From Candidatus Rokuibacteriota bacterium (lineage in GTDB: Bacteria; Methylomirabilota; Methylomirabilia; Rokubacteriales; CSP1-6): DNA of 22,762 bases. Position 1 is the stretch's first letter. Every line of letters starts with the position of its first letter. The stretch covers positions 1 through 22,762 of the forward strand of contig QHSM01000346.1 of assembly GCA_003221595.1 (NCBI GenBank), given 5' to 3'. Below the pieces are notes generated by a model that saw nothing but the letters and a program-made list of their open reading frames with translations, had not been told where the DNA came from and made no database searches. Position numbers and translations under genes: made by a program. This document shows, one piece after another, positions 1-7,011 of this stretch.

Positions 1-622
1 CCTCGGCGAGGATCGTGTCGAGAATCCGGTCGAGGTGCAGGTAGACCGTGAATCCCATCAGCTCGGTCACGAAGGCCGCCGACGCCATGAGCGCCGGCGG
101 CATCCGGGTGAAGAAGCCGTAGGCCCTGCGCACCCACGGGGCCAGCGGAACCCATTGCACCCGATCGAGACGGAACGTCTCGAACATCTCGTGGAAGAGC
201 CGCATGTGGCCGAACTCCTCAGCGAGATGATAGCGGCTGATCTTGTCGGTCACGTACACCGAGTCGGCCAGGGTCGGCGTCACGTCCCACGCCGCGGAGA
301 TGCCCACCCATTCGTGGCGGGCGAACTTGTAGAGGAAGGTCAGCAAGAGCGTCGTCCGATCGAGCGTCCGCGGATCGTCCCGCATGACGACGTTGTTGCG
401 GTAGAAGAGCTCCGGCGCCGCCAGCGGCCGGCGCGAGCGGACGGCGTGCTCGCGGAAGCGGCCGAGGACTCGCTGCTTCTCCGCCAGCGCCTGCTCGCGC
501 TCGAAGAGCTCGCCGTTCTTTTGCCGGAGATACGCCCAGTAGCCCTCGAAGTTCTCGGCGCGCTCGCGCCGGGTGGCGGGAACGAAGATCGACGGACCGG
601 CGGCCGGCGCGGGCGGCGCCAT
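1..622 (-). CDS. Ferritin-like (diiron-type) protein, C-terminus cut by window edge
   Basis: The first 207 residues are present and the gene runs off the left edge. The protein looks like a helical ferritin-like carboxylate protein. It has HE at residues 103-104 in a long helix, a clear E-E-x-x-H pattern (E135, E136, H139) followed by H144-E145, and E187 in a later helix. These residues are arranged as expected for a non-haem diiron four-helix bundle. The segment at residues 160-200 is hydrophobic enough to be membrane-associated. The ATG at 622 overlaps the TGA of the upstream aldo/keto reductase (TGATG), so the two genes are very likely translationally coupled. Function is not known: a diiron oxygenase or hydroxylase is plausible, but the missing C-terminus prevents a complete ligand count. 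The family assignment is inference from motif spacing. Confidence 0.7.
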   Translation of the reverse strand, partial: MAPPAPAAGPSIFVPATRRERAENFEGYWAYLRQKNGELFEREQALAEKQRVLGRFREHAVRSRRPLAAPELFYRNNVVMRDDPRTLDRTTLLLTFLYKFARHEWVGISAAWDVTPTLADSVYVTDKISRYHLAEEFGHMRLFHEMFETFRLDRVQWVPLAPWVRRAYGFFTRMPPALMASAAFVTELMGFTVYLHLDRILDTILAE

Positions 623-1542
623 CAGACCTGACCCTCCCACGACCCGTCGGCGACCTCGCGCCAGCGCGCGCGGATCTGCTCGAACTCTCGCGGCGGCAGC
701 CCGCCCGCCCGGAGCAGCGCCGCGTTCTCTTGCCATCGCTCCGGCCTGGTGGTGCCGACGATGGCGGTGTGAACGCCCGGCACGCTCAGGGTGAAGCGCA
801 GCGCGGTGCCGGCGGCCGTCTCGGGCGCACTCGTGAGGAATCGATAGTCGAGGGTCTTGAGGCGCGACCAGTAGGTCTGGTAGTACGGCTCGGCCGGCTT
901 TTTCTGGTATCGCCAGGCGGCGTTGGCGAGCGGGCGCTTGGCGATGACACCCATCTGCCGCGCGGTCGCCATCGGCAGCGTGCCCTCGATGGCCTCCTGG
1001 TCCGCGATGCTGACCGAGGTCTGCAGCGTGTCGAAGCGCCCGCACTCGACGGCGTAGCGGGCCGCCGCCCCGTCGCCGCTGTAGCCGATGTACCGCGCCC
1101 AGCCGCGCTCGCGCGCCTGCTCCAGCGCCTCGATGGCCTCGCCCTTGCGCAGCGTCTCGAGCGCGCAGCTGTGGAGCTGGATGAGATCGACGTAGTCGGT
1201 CGCCAGGCGCCGCAGACTGCGCTCGATGCTGGTCAGGAGCGGGGCCCGCCGCCAGTCCGCGCGCGCCCACCCGCCGGCATGCCCGCACTTGGTGAACAGG
1301 TGGACTTCGCGCCGCCGCGCGCCGATCGCCTTTCCGATCAGGCTCTCGCTGTCCTCGTAGCACTCGGCGGTGTCGATGACGTTGAGCCCGGCGTCGATTG
1401 CGCTCCCGAGGAGCCGGGCGACGGTGCGGCCGGTCACGCCCTGGTAGCCGATCTCGGAGCCGCCGAAGCCCAGCACGCTCGCCACGATGTCGGTCCGACC
1501 GAGGCGGCGCTGCTCCAGAGCGGATCCGCGTGACGCGCTCAT
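622..1542 (-). CDS. Aldo/keto reductase
   Basis: A 306-residue NAD(P)H-dependent (alpha/beta)8-barrel oxidoreductase of the AKR superfamily, of normal length. The catalytic tetrad is visible: D57 and Y62 in DTAECY, K85 in FTKCG and H124 in IQLHS. The C-terminal cofactor-binding stretch IVGTTRPERWQEN (about 261-273) is typical. The start is taken as the ATG at 1542, because the family's conserved N-terminus (LEQRRLGRTD) begins nine residues later and an upstream in-frame extension to 1629 looks like non-coding sequence. There is no good Shine-Dalgarno, but a TAACGT box lies ten bases before the ATG. The TGA overlaps the ATG of the downstream ferritin-like gene. Substrate unknown. It is divergent from the selenoprotein candidate, so a shared redox theme is possible but unproven. 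Confidence 0.9.
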   Translation of the reverse strand: MSASRGSALEQRRLGRTDIVASVLGFGGSEIGYQGVTGRTVARLLGSAIDAGLNVIDTAECYEDSESLIGKAIGARRREVHLFTKCGHAGGWARADWRRAPLLTSIERSLRRLATDYVDLIQLHSCALETLRKGEAIEALEQARERGWARYIGYSGDGAAARYAVECGRFDTLQTSVSIADQEAIEGTLPMATARQMGVIAKRPLANAAWRYQKKPAEPYYQTYWSRLKTLDYRFLTSAPETAAGTALRFTLSVPGVHTAIVGTTRPERWQENAALLRAGGLPPREFEQIRARWREVADGSWEGQV

Positions 1543-1552
1543 GCGGTCCCAC

Positions 1553-1558
1553 ACGTTA
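1553..1558 (-). promoter_or_regulatory. Candidate -10 box for the aldo/keto reductase gene
   Basis: Read on the minus strand this is TAACGT, ten bases before the ATG at 1542. No convincing -35 or Shine-Dalgarno is visible. If real, the transcript would start within a few bases of the start codon. Confidence 0.3.
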
Positions 1559-1649
1559 CCACACGGCCCCGGCCCGGCTCTGGCCTCAGGTGGGAAACTG
1601 GAGGTGGAGGCCGATCGGTCCAACCGCACGAAACCCGAGGAGGACGCCC

Positions 1650-2186
1650 ATGACCACGATCAGCGAAGTGGAACGGCCGGGACTGGCGGTTCGCGCCTTC
1701 TACAAGATCGGCGAGGCGATGTTCGGCAAGGTGCCGACGCCGGAGCGGATCATGGCTCACCGCGTCCCGCTCATGCTGGGGCTCGGCGCGCTCTACGGCT
1801 CGCTCGAGTGGCTCGGCCGGATCGACGCGCCGCTGCGGGCCCTGCTGAACGTGCACGTCGCCGCGCTCTACGGCAGCGCGTATTGAATGGACATCCGCCG
1901 CGCCGTCGGCGCGAAGCGGGGCATTCCGCTCGAGAAGCTCGACGCGCTTGTCCGCTACTCGACCAGCGACCGGTTCACCGCGCGCGAGCGCGCGGCGCTC
2001 GGGTATGCCGAGGCGATCACGCGTGAGGATCGCGACGTGACCGACGCGTGTGTCAGCCGGCTCCGCGAGCACTTCTCGGAGGCCGAGGTCGTCGAGCTGA
2101 CGTTCATCGTGGGATACCAGACCTTCGCCAGCAAGTTCGCCAAGGCCTTTCGACTGCCGCCGCAAGGGTTCACCGCGGGCGCGTAA
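1650..2186 (+). CDS. AhpD/carboxymuconolactone decarboxylase-like candidate selenoprotein (in-frame TGA = Sec79)
   Basis: One reading frame runs from the ATG at 1650 to the TAA at 2184-2186 with a single in-frame TGA at 1884-1886. Read through, it gives 178 residues, a normal length for this thiol-peroxidase/decarboxylase fold. Homology-like features are on both sides. Before the TGA is an all-helical N-terminal half. After it comes MDIRRAVGAKRG-IPLEKLDAL, which matches the segment that follows the active-site CxxC in AhpD-like proteins (usual form G-C-A-x-C-x-D-x-H-R-A). Here that motif reads G75-S76-A77-Y78-TGA79-M-D-I-R-R-A, so the first cysteine is serine and the second is the TGA. A hairpin meeting bacterial SECIS rules starts nine bases after the TGA. 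A strong GAGGAGG precedes the ATG. The likely role is a Sec-dependent peroxidatic or disulfide oxidoreductase (inference). The alternative is a nonsense-mutated pseudogene with a restart at the ATG at 1887, but that piece would lack the active site. Confidence 0.8.
1884..1919 (+). promoter_or_regulatory. Candidate bacterial SECIS element after in-frame UGA
   Basis: The UGA is at 1884-1886. A stem pairs 1899-1904 (CGCGCC) with 1908-1913 (GGCGCG) and closes a GUC loop at 1905-1907. An outer stem pairs 1895-1898 (CCGC) with 1916-1919 (GCGG) across a two-base AA bulge. Eighteen bases separate the UGA from the loop, and the loop begins with GU. Both fit the known bacterial SECIS pattern, in which the loop has an early G, often GU, about 16-37 bases after the UGA. 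By my count the distance equals that in E. coli fdhF. A GC-rich genome makes chance hairpins common, so the position and loop sequence are the real evidence. Confidence 0.65.
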
Positions 2187-2210
2187 GGCCGCCCCGCCGC
2201 TCGTCGCTCG

Positions 2211-2240
2211 TTGACAACGCTGGATCGGGCCGCCTAGCAT
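2211..2240 (+). promoter_or_regulatory. Sigma-70-type promoter for the amidohydrolase gene
   Basis: A perfect TTGACA at 2211-2216 is followed after 18 bases by TAGCAT at 2235-2240, 53 bases before the ATG at 2293. This is the best canonical -35/-10 pair in the left half of the window. Confidence 0.6.
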
Positions 2241-2292
2241 CCGGTGGCTGATCCGGGCGGGAAACGTCCGCTCACCGGAGGGTGGAACGACG

Positions 2293-3741
2293 ATGCGCAC
2301 GATGATTCAGGGCGGCTGGGTGGTCGGCCACGCGGGCGGCGGGCACGAGCTCATTCCCAACGGCTGCGTGGTCTTCGAGGACGACCGCGTCATCCACGTC
2401 GGCGCGACGTTCGACGGGCCGGTCGACCGGCGCGTCGACGCCGTCGGCAAGCTCGTGTCCCCGGGCTTGATCAACTGTCACCTGCACGCCGCCACCAACG
2501 CGGGCCAGGCGGTCTTCCTCGACGGGCTCAAGGCCGACTACTTCGGCAGCAACTTCGTCGGGTACGTCGCGCCCCGCCGAGGGACTGCGATGCCCCGGGC
2601 CGGCGACCGCGCCGACGTGGCGGGGACCTACGGACTCTGGTCGGCGCTCCGCGCCGGCGCCACGACCATCATGGACGTCGGCACGATGCCCGGCGGCCCG
2701 GCTTCGTTCACGAAGATCGCGGGCGAGCTCGGCGTCCGCGCCTACGTCGGCCCCGCGTTTCGCTCGGCCAGCTACGCCTTCGACGGCAGCCGGATCGTCT
2801 GGGAGTGGGACGAGGCCGCCGGCATGACCGGGCTCGAGCGCGCGGTGGCCTTCATCAAGGAGCACGACGGCGCCTACGGCGGGCGCATCAAGGCGATGCT
2901 CTATCCGGGTCAGCTCGACACCTGCACGCCCGAGCTGCTCCGTCAGGCGCGACGGTGGGCCGACGACCTCGGGGTGCCGATGCAGCTCCACGCCGCGATG
3001 AACCAGCGCGAGTTCCACCACATCCTCGAGCAGCACGGTCAGACGCCGATCCAGCTCCTGCACTCGCTCGGCTTTCTCAAGCCGCGCACGGGCCTGGGCC
3101 ACTGCGTGTTCCACAACGACCACTCCTGGTGCCACTACCCGTACGCCGACGATCTGAAGCTGCTCGCCGACAGCGGAGTCACGGTCGTCCACGCGCCGTA
3201 CAAGTACGCCAAGATGGGCGTCAAGTTCGAGTCGTTCGAGCGCTACCGCGCGCTCGGCATCAACCTCGCGCTGGGCACGGACACGTATCCTCAGGATCTG
3301 ATCCACGAGATGCGCTGGGCGGCGCTCATGTGCCGCCTCGCCGACGGAAGCTTCCGGGTCGGCCGGCCTCAGGACGTCTTCGACGCGGCGACGCTCGGCG
3401 GCGCGCGCCATCTCGGGCGCGACGACCTCGGCCGGCTGGCGCCGGGCGCCAAGGCCGACATCATCGTCGTGGACCTGCGCCATCTGCACTACGGCGCCGT
3501 GCACGATCCGATCAAGGCGCTGGTCGACTGCGGCAGCGGCCGCGACGTCGAGACCGTCATCGTCGACGGCCAGACGCTCGTGGAGAACGGCCGGGCGACG
3601 CGTCTCGACGAGCAGGCGCTGCTCCGCGACGTCCAGGCGGAGGGCGAGCGTCTCTGGCGGGCGATCCCGCAATGGCATTGGACGGGCAAGCCGCTCGACG
3701 AGGTCGCGCCCCCGAGCTATCCGGTGCGCGGGGCGCACTGA
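2293..3741 (+). CDS. Amidohydrolase (metal-dependent, chlorohydrolase/guanine deaminase-like subgroup)
   Basis: A 482-residue cytosolic amidohydrolase with the usual layout of a small beta-sandwich around a TIM barrel. The metal-binding HxH is H63/H65 in SPGLINCHLH, further ligand candidates are H233 (MQLHA) and H300 (VVHAPY), and the catalytic aspartate is D330 in LGTDT. The C-terminal LAPGAKADIIVVDL (about 388-401) returns to the sandwich domain and is characteristic of TrzA/AtzA/SsnA-like enzymes. These act on deaminated or dehalogenated heterocycles, or similar C-N bonds; the substrate cannot be read from sequence. GGAGGG at 2277-2282 supports the ATG at 2293. It follows its own promoter and converges on the alcohol dehydrogenase gene, so it is probably monocistronic. 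Confidence 0.9.
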   Translation: MRTMIQGGWVVGHAGGGHELIPNGCVVFEDDRVIHVGATFDGPVDRRVDAVGKLVSPGLINCHLHAATNAGQAVFLDGLKADYFGSNFVGYVAPRRGTAMPRAGDRADVAGTYGLWSALRAGATTIMDVGTMPGGPASFTKIAGELGVRAYVGPAFRSASYAFDGSRIVWEWDEAAGMTGLERAVAFIKEHDGAYGGRIKAMLYPGQLDTCTPELLRQARRWADDLGVPMQLHAAMNQREFHHILEQHGQTPIQLLHSLGFLKPRTGLGHCVFHNDHSWCHYPYADDLKLLADSGVTVVHAPYKYAKMGVKFESFERYRALGINLALGTDTYPQDLIHEMRWAALMCRLADGSFRVGRPQDVFDAATLGGARHLGRDDLGRLAPGAKADIIVVDLRHLHYGAVHDPIKALVDCGSGRDVETVIVDGQTLVENGRATRLDEQALLRDVQAEGERLWRAIPQWHWTGKPLDEVAPPSYPVRGAH

Positions 3742-3776
3742 CCGCATTCAGGACAGACGTCGTCCGCGCTACGGCC

Positions 3777-5066
3777 TTACCAGCAGCGGAGCGATTCGCG
3801 CAGGATCGCGGTGATCTCGGCCGAGCCGACCGCCCGCGGCGCGCCGCTGAGGAGCCGCGGCTGCTTCAGCGTGCCCTCGAGCAGCGACGGGATATCCCGC
3901 TCGCCGTAGCCGAGCGCGCCGAGGCCGTTGGGAACGCCGACGTCGCGCATGAGCGCGAGCAGGGCGTTGGGCAGCGCCTCGCGCGCCTCACGCTCGGAGA
4001 GCCCGGCGGTCGAGACGCCCATCAGCTCCGCCGCGCGCAGGTGCCGCTCCGGCGAGGTGGCGTAGGTGAACCGGAAGGTGGCCGGCGCGGTCACGACGAC
4101 CGAGATGCCGTGCGGGACGAGCGCGTGGCTGGTTCGATAGCCGCTCGGCACGTAATCGCGGACGAGGCCGGCGATCGGATAGGCGAGCGCGTGCGGAATA
4201 TGCACGCCCGCGTTGCCGAAGCCGACGCCCGCGTAGTTGGCGGCCAGCGCCAGGTGCACGCGCGCCTCGAGGTCGAGCCCGCTCAGCACGCCGCGGCGCA
4301 GGTACCTCCCGACGTACTCGATGGCCTTCTCGCACCAGATGTCGCTCGCCGGGTTGGCGCCGATGTAGGCAGGACGGTCGGGCGGATGGTGCTTCGCCCG
4401 CGCGTTGTACGGGCGCGTGGTGTAGGACTCGATCGCGTGCGTCAGGATGTCGCAGCCCGCCGCGGCCGTCACCTCCGGCGGCGCGGTGAGCGTGTTGAGC
4501 GGGTCGACGATCCCGAGCGCCGGGCGCAGCAGACGGTGTGAGACGCCGGCCTTCACGTGGTGCGCGAGAACGTGGGTCACCGCCACCGCCGTCGTCTCGC
4601 TGCCGGTTCCCGCCGTCGTCGGGACGGCGATCAGGGGCTTGAGCGGGCCCGGCACCGGCCGGCCCCGTCCGACCGGCTGGTTGATGTAGTCCAGCAGCGG
4701 CGCCGGGTAGGTCGTCAGGAGATTGACCGCCTTGCACGTGTCGAGCGCGCTGCCGCCGCCGACGGCGATGAGCCCGTCGAGCTCGCGCTGGCGCGCGTAC
4801 TCGGCGGCTTCCTCCATCGACCGGTCGGTCGGCTCGATCTCGACGCCGTCGTAGACGTCGGCCTTGATGCCCTCTTCCTCCAGGAGCAGGCGGATCCGGT
4901 CGGGAAGCCCGAGCTCGCCGATGTGACGGTCGGTCACGATCAGGACGCGCTTGAGCCCGAGCCGGCGGACGTCGTAGGCGATCTCGTCCGTCGCGCCGAG
5001 CCCGAACTTGATCGGCGAGGCCTCCATCACGAACACCGTCTCGGTTGGCAGCGTCACGCCCTTCAT
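3777..5066 (-). CDS. Iron-containing alcohol dehydrogenase, hydroxyacid-oxoacid transhydrogenase type
   Basis: A 429-residue group III metal-dependent dehydrogenase. The NAD-binding GGGS is at about 103-106, PTTAGTGSE at 149-157, and the four metal ligands appear as D206, H210 (CDILTH), H292 (HIPHA) and H319 (VPHG). It carries an insertion, RPAYIGANPASDIW (231-244), before an LDLEAR segment. That insertion and the GFGNAGVH stretch (283-289) are hallmarks of the ADHFE1 family, whose studied members transfer hydride between 4-hydroxybutyrate and 2-oxoglutarate with NAD kept bound. That function is therefore more likely than simple ethanol oxidation, but it is not proven. The ATG at 5066 is preceded by AGAGGG. 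The gene is divergent from the MFS exporter and shares its promoter region. Confidence 0.88.
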   Translation of the reverse strand: MKGVTLPTETVFVMEASPIKFGLGATDEIAYDVRRLGLKRVLIVTDRHIGELGLPDRIRLLLEEEGIKADVYDGVEIEPTDRSMEEAAEYARQRELDGLIAVGGGSALDTCKAVNLLTTYPAPLLDYINQPVGRGRPVPGPLKPLIAVPTTAGTGSETTAVAVTHVLAHHVKAGVSHRLLRPALGIVDPLNTLTAPPEVTAAAGCDILTHAIESYTTRPYNARAKHHPPDRPAYIGANPASDIWCEKAIEYVGRYLRRGVLSGLDLEARVHLALAANYAGVGFGNAGVHIPHALAYPIAGLVRDYVPSGYRTSHALVPHGISVVVTAPATFRFTYATSPERHLRAAELMGVSTAGLSEREAREALPNALLALMRDVGVPNGLGALGYGERDIPSLLEGTLKQPRLLSGAPRAVGSAEITAILRESLRCW

Positions 5067-5092
5067 CTCGTCCCTCTTTTCGTCGCGTCGTT

Positions 5093-5121
5093 CGTGACCG
5101 CGCTACGGCCCCGATTATAAT
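5093..5121. promoter_or_regulatory. Divergent promoter with palindromic -10 (ATTATAAT)
   Basis: ATTATAAT at 5114-5121 is its own reverse complement, so it offers a perfect TATAAT on both strands (5116-5121 plus, 5119-5114 minus). On the plus strand GTGACC at 5094-5099 could act as a -35 with a 16-base spacer, and the GTG start at 5129 lies seven bases after the -10. On the minus strand it would give a leader of about 40 bases for the dehydrogenase gene. I see no clear -35 for the minus direction. Confidence 0.55.
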
Positions 5122-5128
5122 CGTCCTG

Positions 5129-6403
5129 GTGAGTCGACCGCCGCTCTCCGTCCCCGAGCCCTCACCGGGCACGAAGTTCGGGGCGCTCCACCATCGCGAC
5201 TACCGGCGCTACTTCCTCCTGGTCCTCCTCAGCGCGACCGCCGACAACATCGAGCACGTCATCAGCTACTGGGTCATCTTCCAGGCGTTCCACTCGCCGA
5301 CGCTCGCGGGGTTCGCGGTCATCAGCCACTGGGTGCCCTTCCTGCTCTTCTCGGTCTACGCGGGCGCCCTCGCCGACCGCTTCGACTGCCGCAAGCTGAT
5401 CCAGATCTCGCAGGGACTGTTCGCGCTGGCCTCCCTGTCCTGGGCCGTGCTGTTCCTCACCGGGGCGCTCCGCATCTGGCACGCGGCGGTCATCTTGTTG
5501 ATTCACGGCGGCGCCGGTGTGATCGGGGTGGCGGCCTCGCAGTTGATCATCCACGACATCGTCGGGCCCGAGCGGCTGCCGAGCGCCATCCGCCTCAACG
5601 CCACGAGCCGCTATCTGGCCATTCTTCTCGGGCCCGCCGTCGGCGGCGGGATGATGCTGCTGCTCGGCCCGGGCATGGGGCTCCTCGTCAACATCCTGCT
5701 CTACGCCCCGTTCACGCTCTTCCTGCTGCGCATCCCGTACACGGGCCATCTGCGAGACCCGGACCGGCGGCGGGCGCCCCGCTTCGGCCTCGCCGACATC
5801 CCGCGTCTGCTCGCCGAGGCGCGCGCCGACGCGCGCATCATCATGATGATCGTGCTGGGCGGGACCACGTCGTTCCTGGTCGGCAACGCGTTCCAGGCTC
5901 AGATGCCGGAGTACGCCCACCATCTCGGCACCGACGAGGCGGGCACCTGGTACAGCGTGCTGCTGGCCGCCAACGCCGTCGGCGCCATCATCGGCGCGGT
6001 GCTCCTGGAGAGCGCGAGCTTCATCCGGCTGAGCGCGCGCACGGCGATCGGCTGCGCCGCGGTCTGGGGCGTGCTGATGGCGCTCTTTCCGGCGGCGCAG
6101 AGCTACCCGGCGGCGGTGACCATCCTCGTGCTGGCGGGCGCCTTCAACATCGCGTTCACGTCGATGGCGCAGACGCTCATCCAGCTCCTGGCTCCGCCGA
6201 ATATCCGCGGCAGCATGGTGGGGCTCTTCAACACCTCGATGCTCGGTCTGCGCGCGGGCAGCGGTCTGACGGTCGGCGTCCTCGGCGCCGTGATCGGCGT
6301 GCAGTGGTCGCTGGCCCTCAGCGCGTCGGCGGTCGTGCTGGTCGCGCTCGGCCTGCTCGTCGTCGATCGGCGAGCGCACCCGCGGCGGGGCCTCTCGGTC
6401 TAG
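5129..6403 (+). CDS. MFS transporter, multidrug/siderophore exporter-like
   Basis: A 424-residue inner-membrane protein with about twelve hydrophobic segments. The loop 2-3 signature G-A-L-A-D-R-F-D-C-R-K (79-89) is the MFS motif A (GxLaDrxGrkr). The overall pattern, including RYFLLVLLSATADNIEH near the N-terminus, resembles the MFS_3/EntS-like exporter group. Substrate is unknown. The start is taken as the GTG at 5129, because translation before this point has unfavourable composition, overlaps the divergent promoter and would overlap the dehydrogenase gene. No Shine-Dalgarno is present, and TATAAT ends seven bases before the GTG, so a leaderless mRNA is likely. It is divergent from the ADHFE1-like gene and may share its regulation. 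Confidence 0.85.
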   Translation: MSRPPLSVPEPSPGTKFGALHHRDYRRYFLLVLLSATADNIEHVISYWVIFQAFHSPTLAGFAVISHWVPFLLFSVYAGALADRFDCRKLIQISQGLFALASLSWAVLFLTGALRIWHAAVILLIHGGAGVIGVAASQLIIHDIVGPERLPSAIRLNATSRYLAILLGPAVGGGMMLLLGPGMGLLVNILLYAPFTLFLLRIPYTGHLRDPDRRRAPRFGLADIPRLLAEARADARIIMMIVLGGTTSFLVGNAFQAQMPEYAHHLGTDEAGTWYSVLLAANAVGAIIGAVLLESASFIRLSARTAIGCAAVWGVLMALFPAAQSYPAAVTILVLAGAFNIAFTSMAQTLIQLLAPPNIRGSMVGLFNTSMLGLRAGSGLTVGVLGAVIGVQWSLALSASAVVLVALGLLVVDRRAHPRRGLSV

Positions 6404-6427
6404 CCGCGGTCCCCGCTCGGGCGCCCG

Positions 6428-6904
6428 TCAGGCCCCCACCGTGGCCTTGATGCTCTTGAGATGCTCGTCGATGTGATTGAGCAGGATCCCGCCGACGATC
6501 TGCTCGCCGCTCATGGGCGGCATGCCGGTGAGAACGGTTCCGCTCTTGGTGAGGTCGGCGTCGCTGAGTCCCCGGAGCATCGCGGCGGCCGTGGCGGCGC
6601 CCTTCTTGTGCAGCGCGACGGTCTCGGCCTTGGTGGCGTTCGCGTGCTCCTTGGCGTGCTTCGCGTTCATGTCGTGGAGCATGTCCATCGTGAAGTTGGT
6701 GGCCTGCCCGGACGCGACGGTCTTGATGATCCCGACGATCGCCTCGTGGGCTCCGGCCAGGTGGTGTGCCACCACGCCGACCGTCCACTTCTCCGACGCC
6801 GTCGTCTTCTTCCAGTCGGCGTCGGTCAGGCGCTCGAGCACTGCGGTCGCTTCCTGGGCTTTCGCCTCGAACTGCTTCGCCAGCGCTTCGGCCTTGGCTG
6901 CCAT
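6428..6904 (-). CDS. DinB/YfiT-like four-helix-bundle protein
   Basis: A 158-residue helical protein. The pattern VVAHHLAGAHE (H47/H48) in the second helix and NHIDEH (H144, H148) near the C-terminus gives the histidine triad typical of DinB-like metal-binding bundles. In other bacteria this superfamily includes mycothiol- or bacillithiol-dependent transferases and maleylpyruvate isomerase relatives, while many members have no known activity. A very strong AAGGAGG precedes the ATG at 6904. The composition is rich in A, K and T and is less arginine-rich than its neighbours. It converges on the MFS gene and is divergent from the first luciferase-like monooxygenase. The exact reaction is unknown. 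Confidence 0.8.
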   Translation of the reverse strand: MAAKAEALAKQFEAKAQEATAVLERLTDADWKKTTASEKWTVGVVAHHLAGAHEAIVGIIKTVASGQATNFTMDMLHDMNAKHAKEHANATKAETVALHKKGAATAAAMLRGLSDADLTKSGTVLTGMPPMSGEQIVGGILLNHIDEHLKSIKATVGA

Positions 6905-7011
6905 GGGGTCCTCCTTCGTGACGGTGGTTCCCGGTTCGGCGTGGTCGGTTTGATGATAGCCTGCCGCTCAAGCTCCGTCATGCCCGTGCCTCGGTGCTGG
7001 AGGTGAGTGCG

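Noticed and set aside
1543..1629. N-terminal extension of the aldo/keto reductase
   Set aside because: The frame is open but the sequence is unlike the family. The ATG at 1542 fits the normal N-terminus and has a -10-like box in front.
1887..2186. A separate 99-residue gene starting at the ATG right after the TGA
   Set aside because: It has no Shine-Dalgarno of its own and would lack the active-site motif and the first helices of the fold. Continuity of the family pattern across the TGA favours a single gene.
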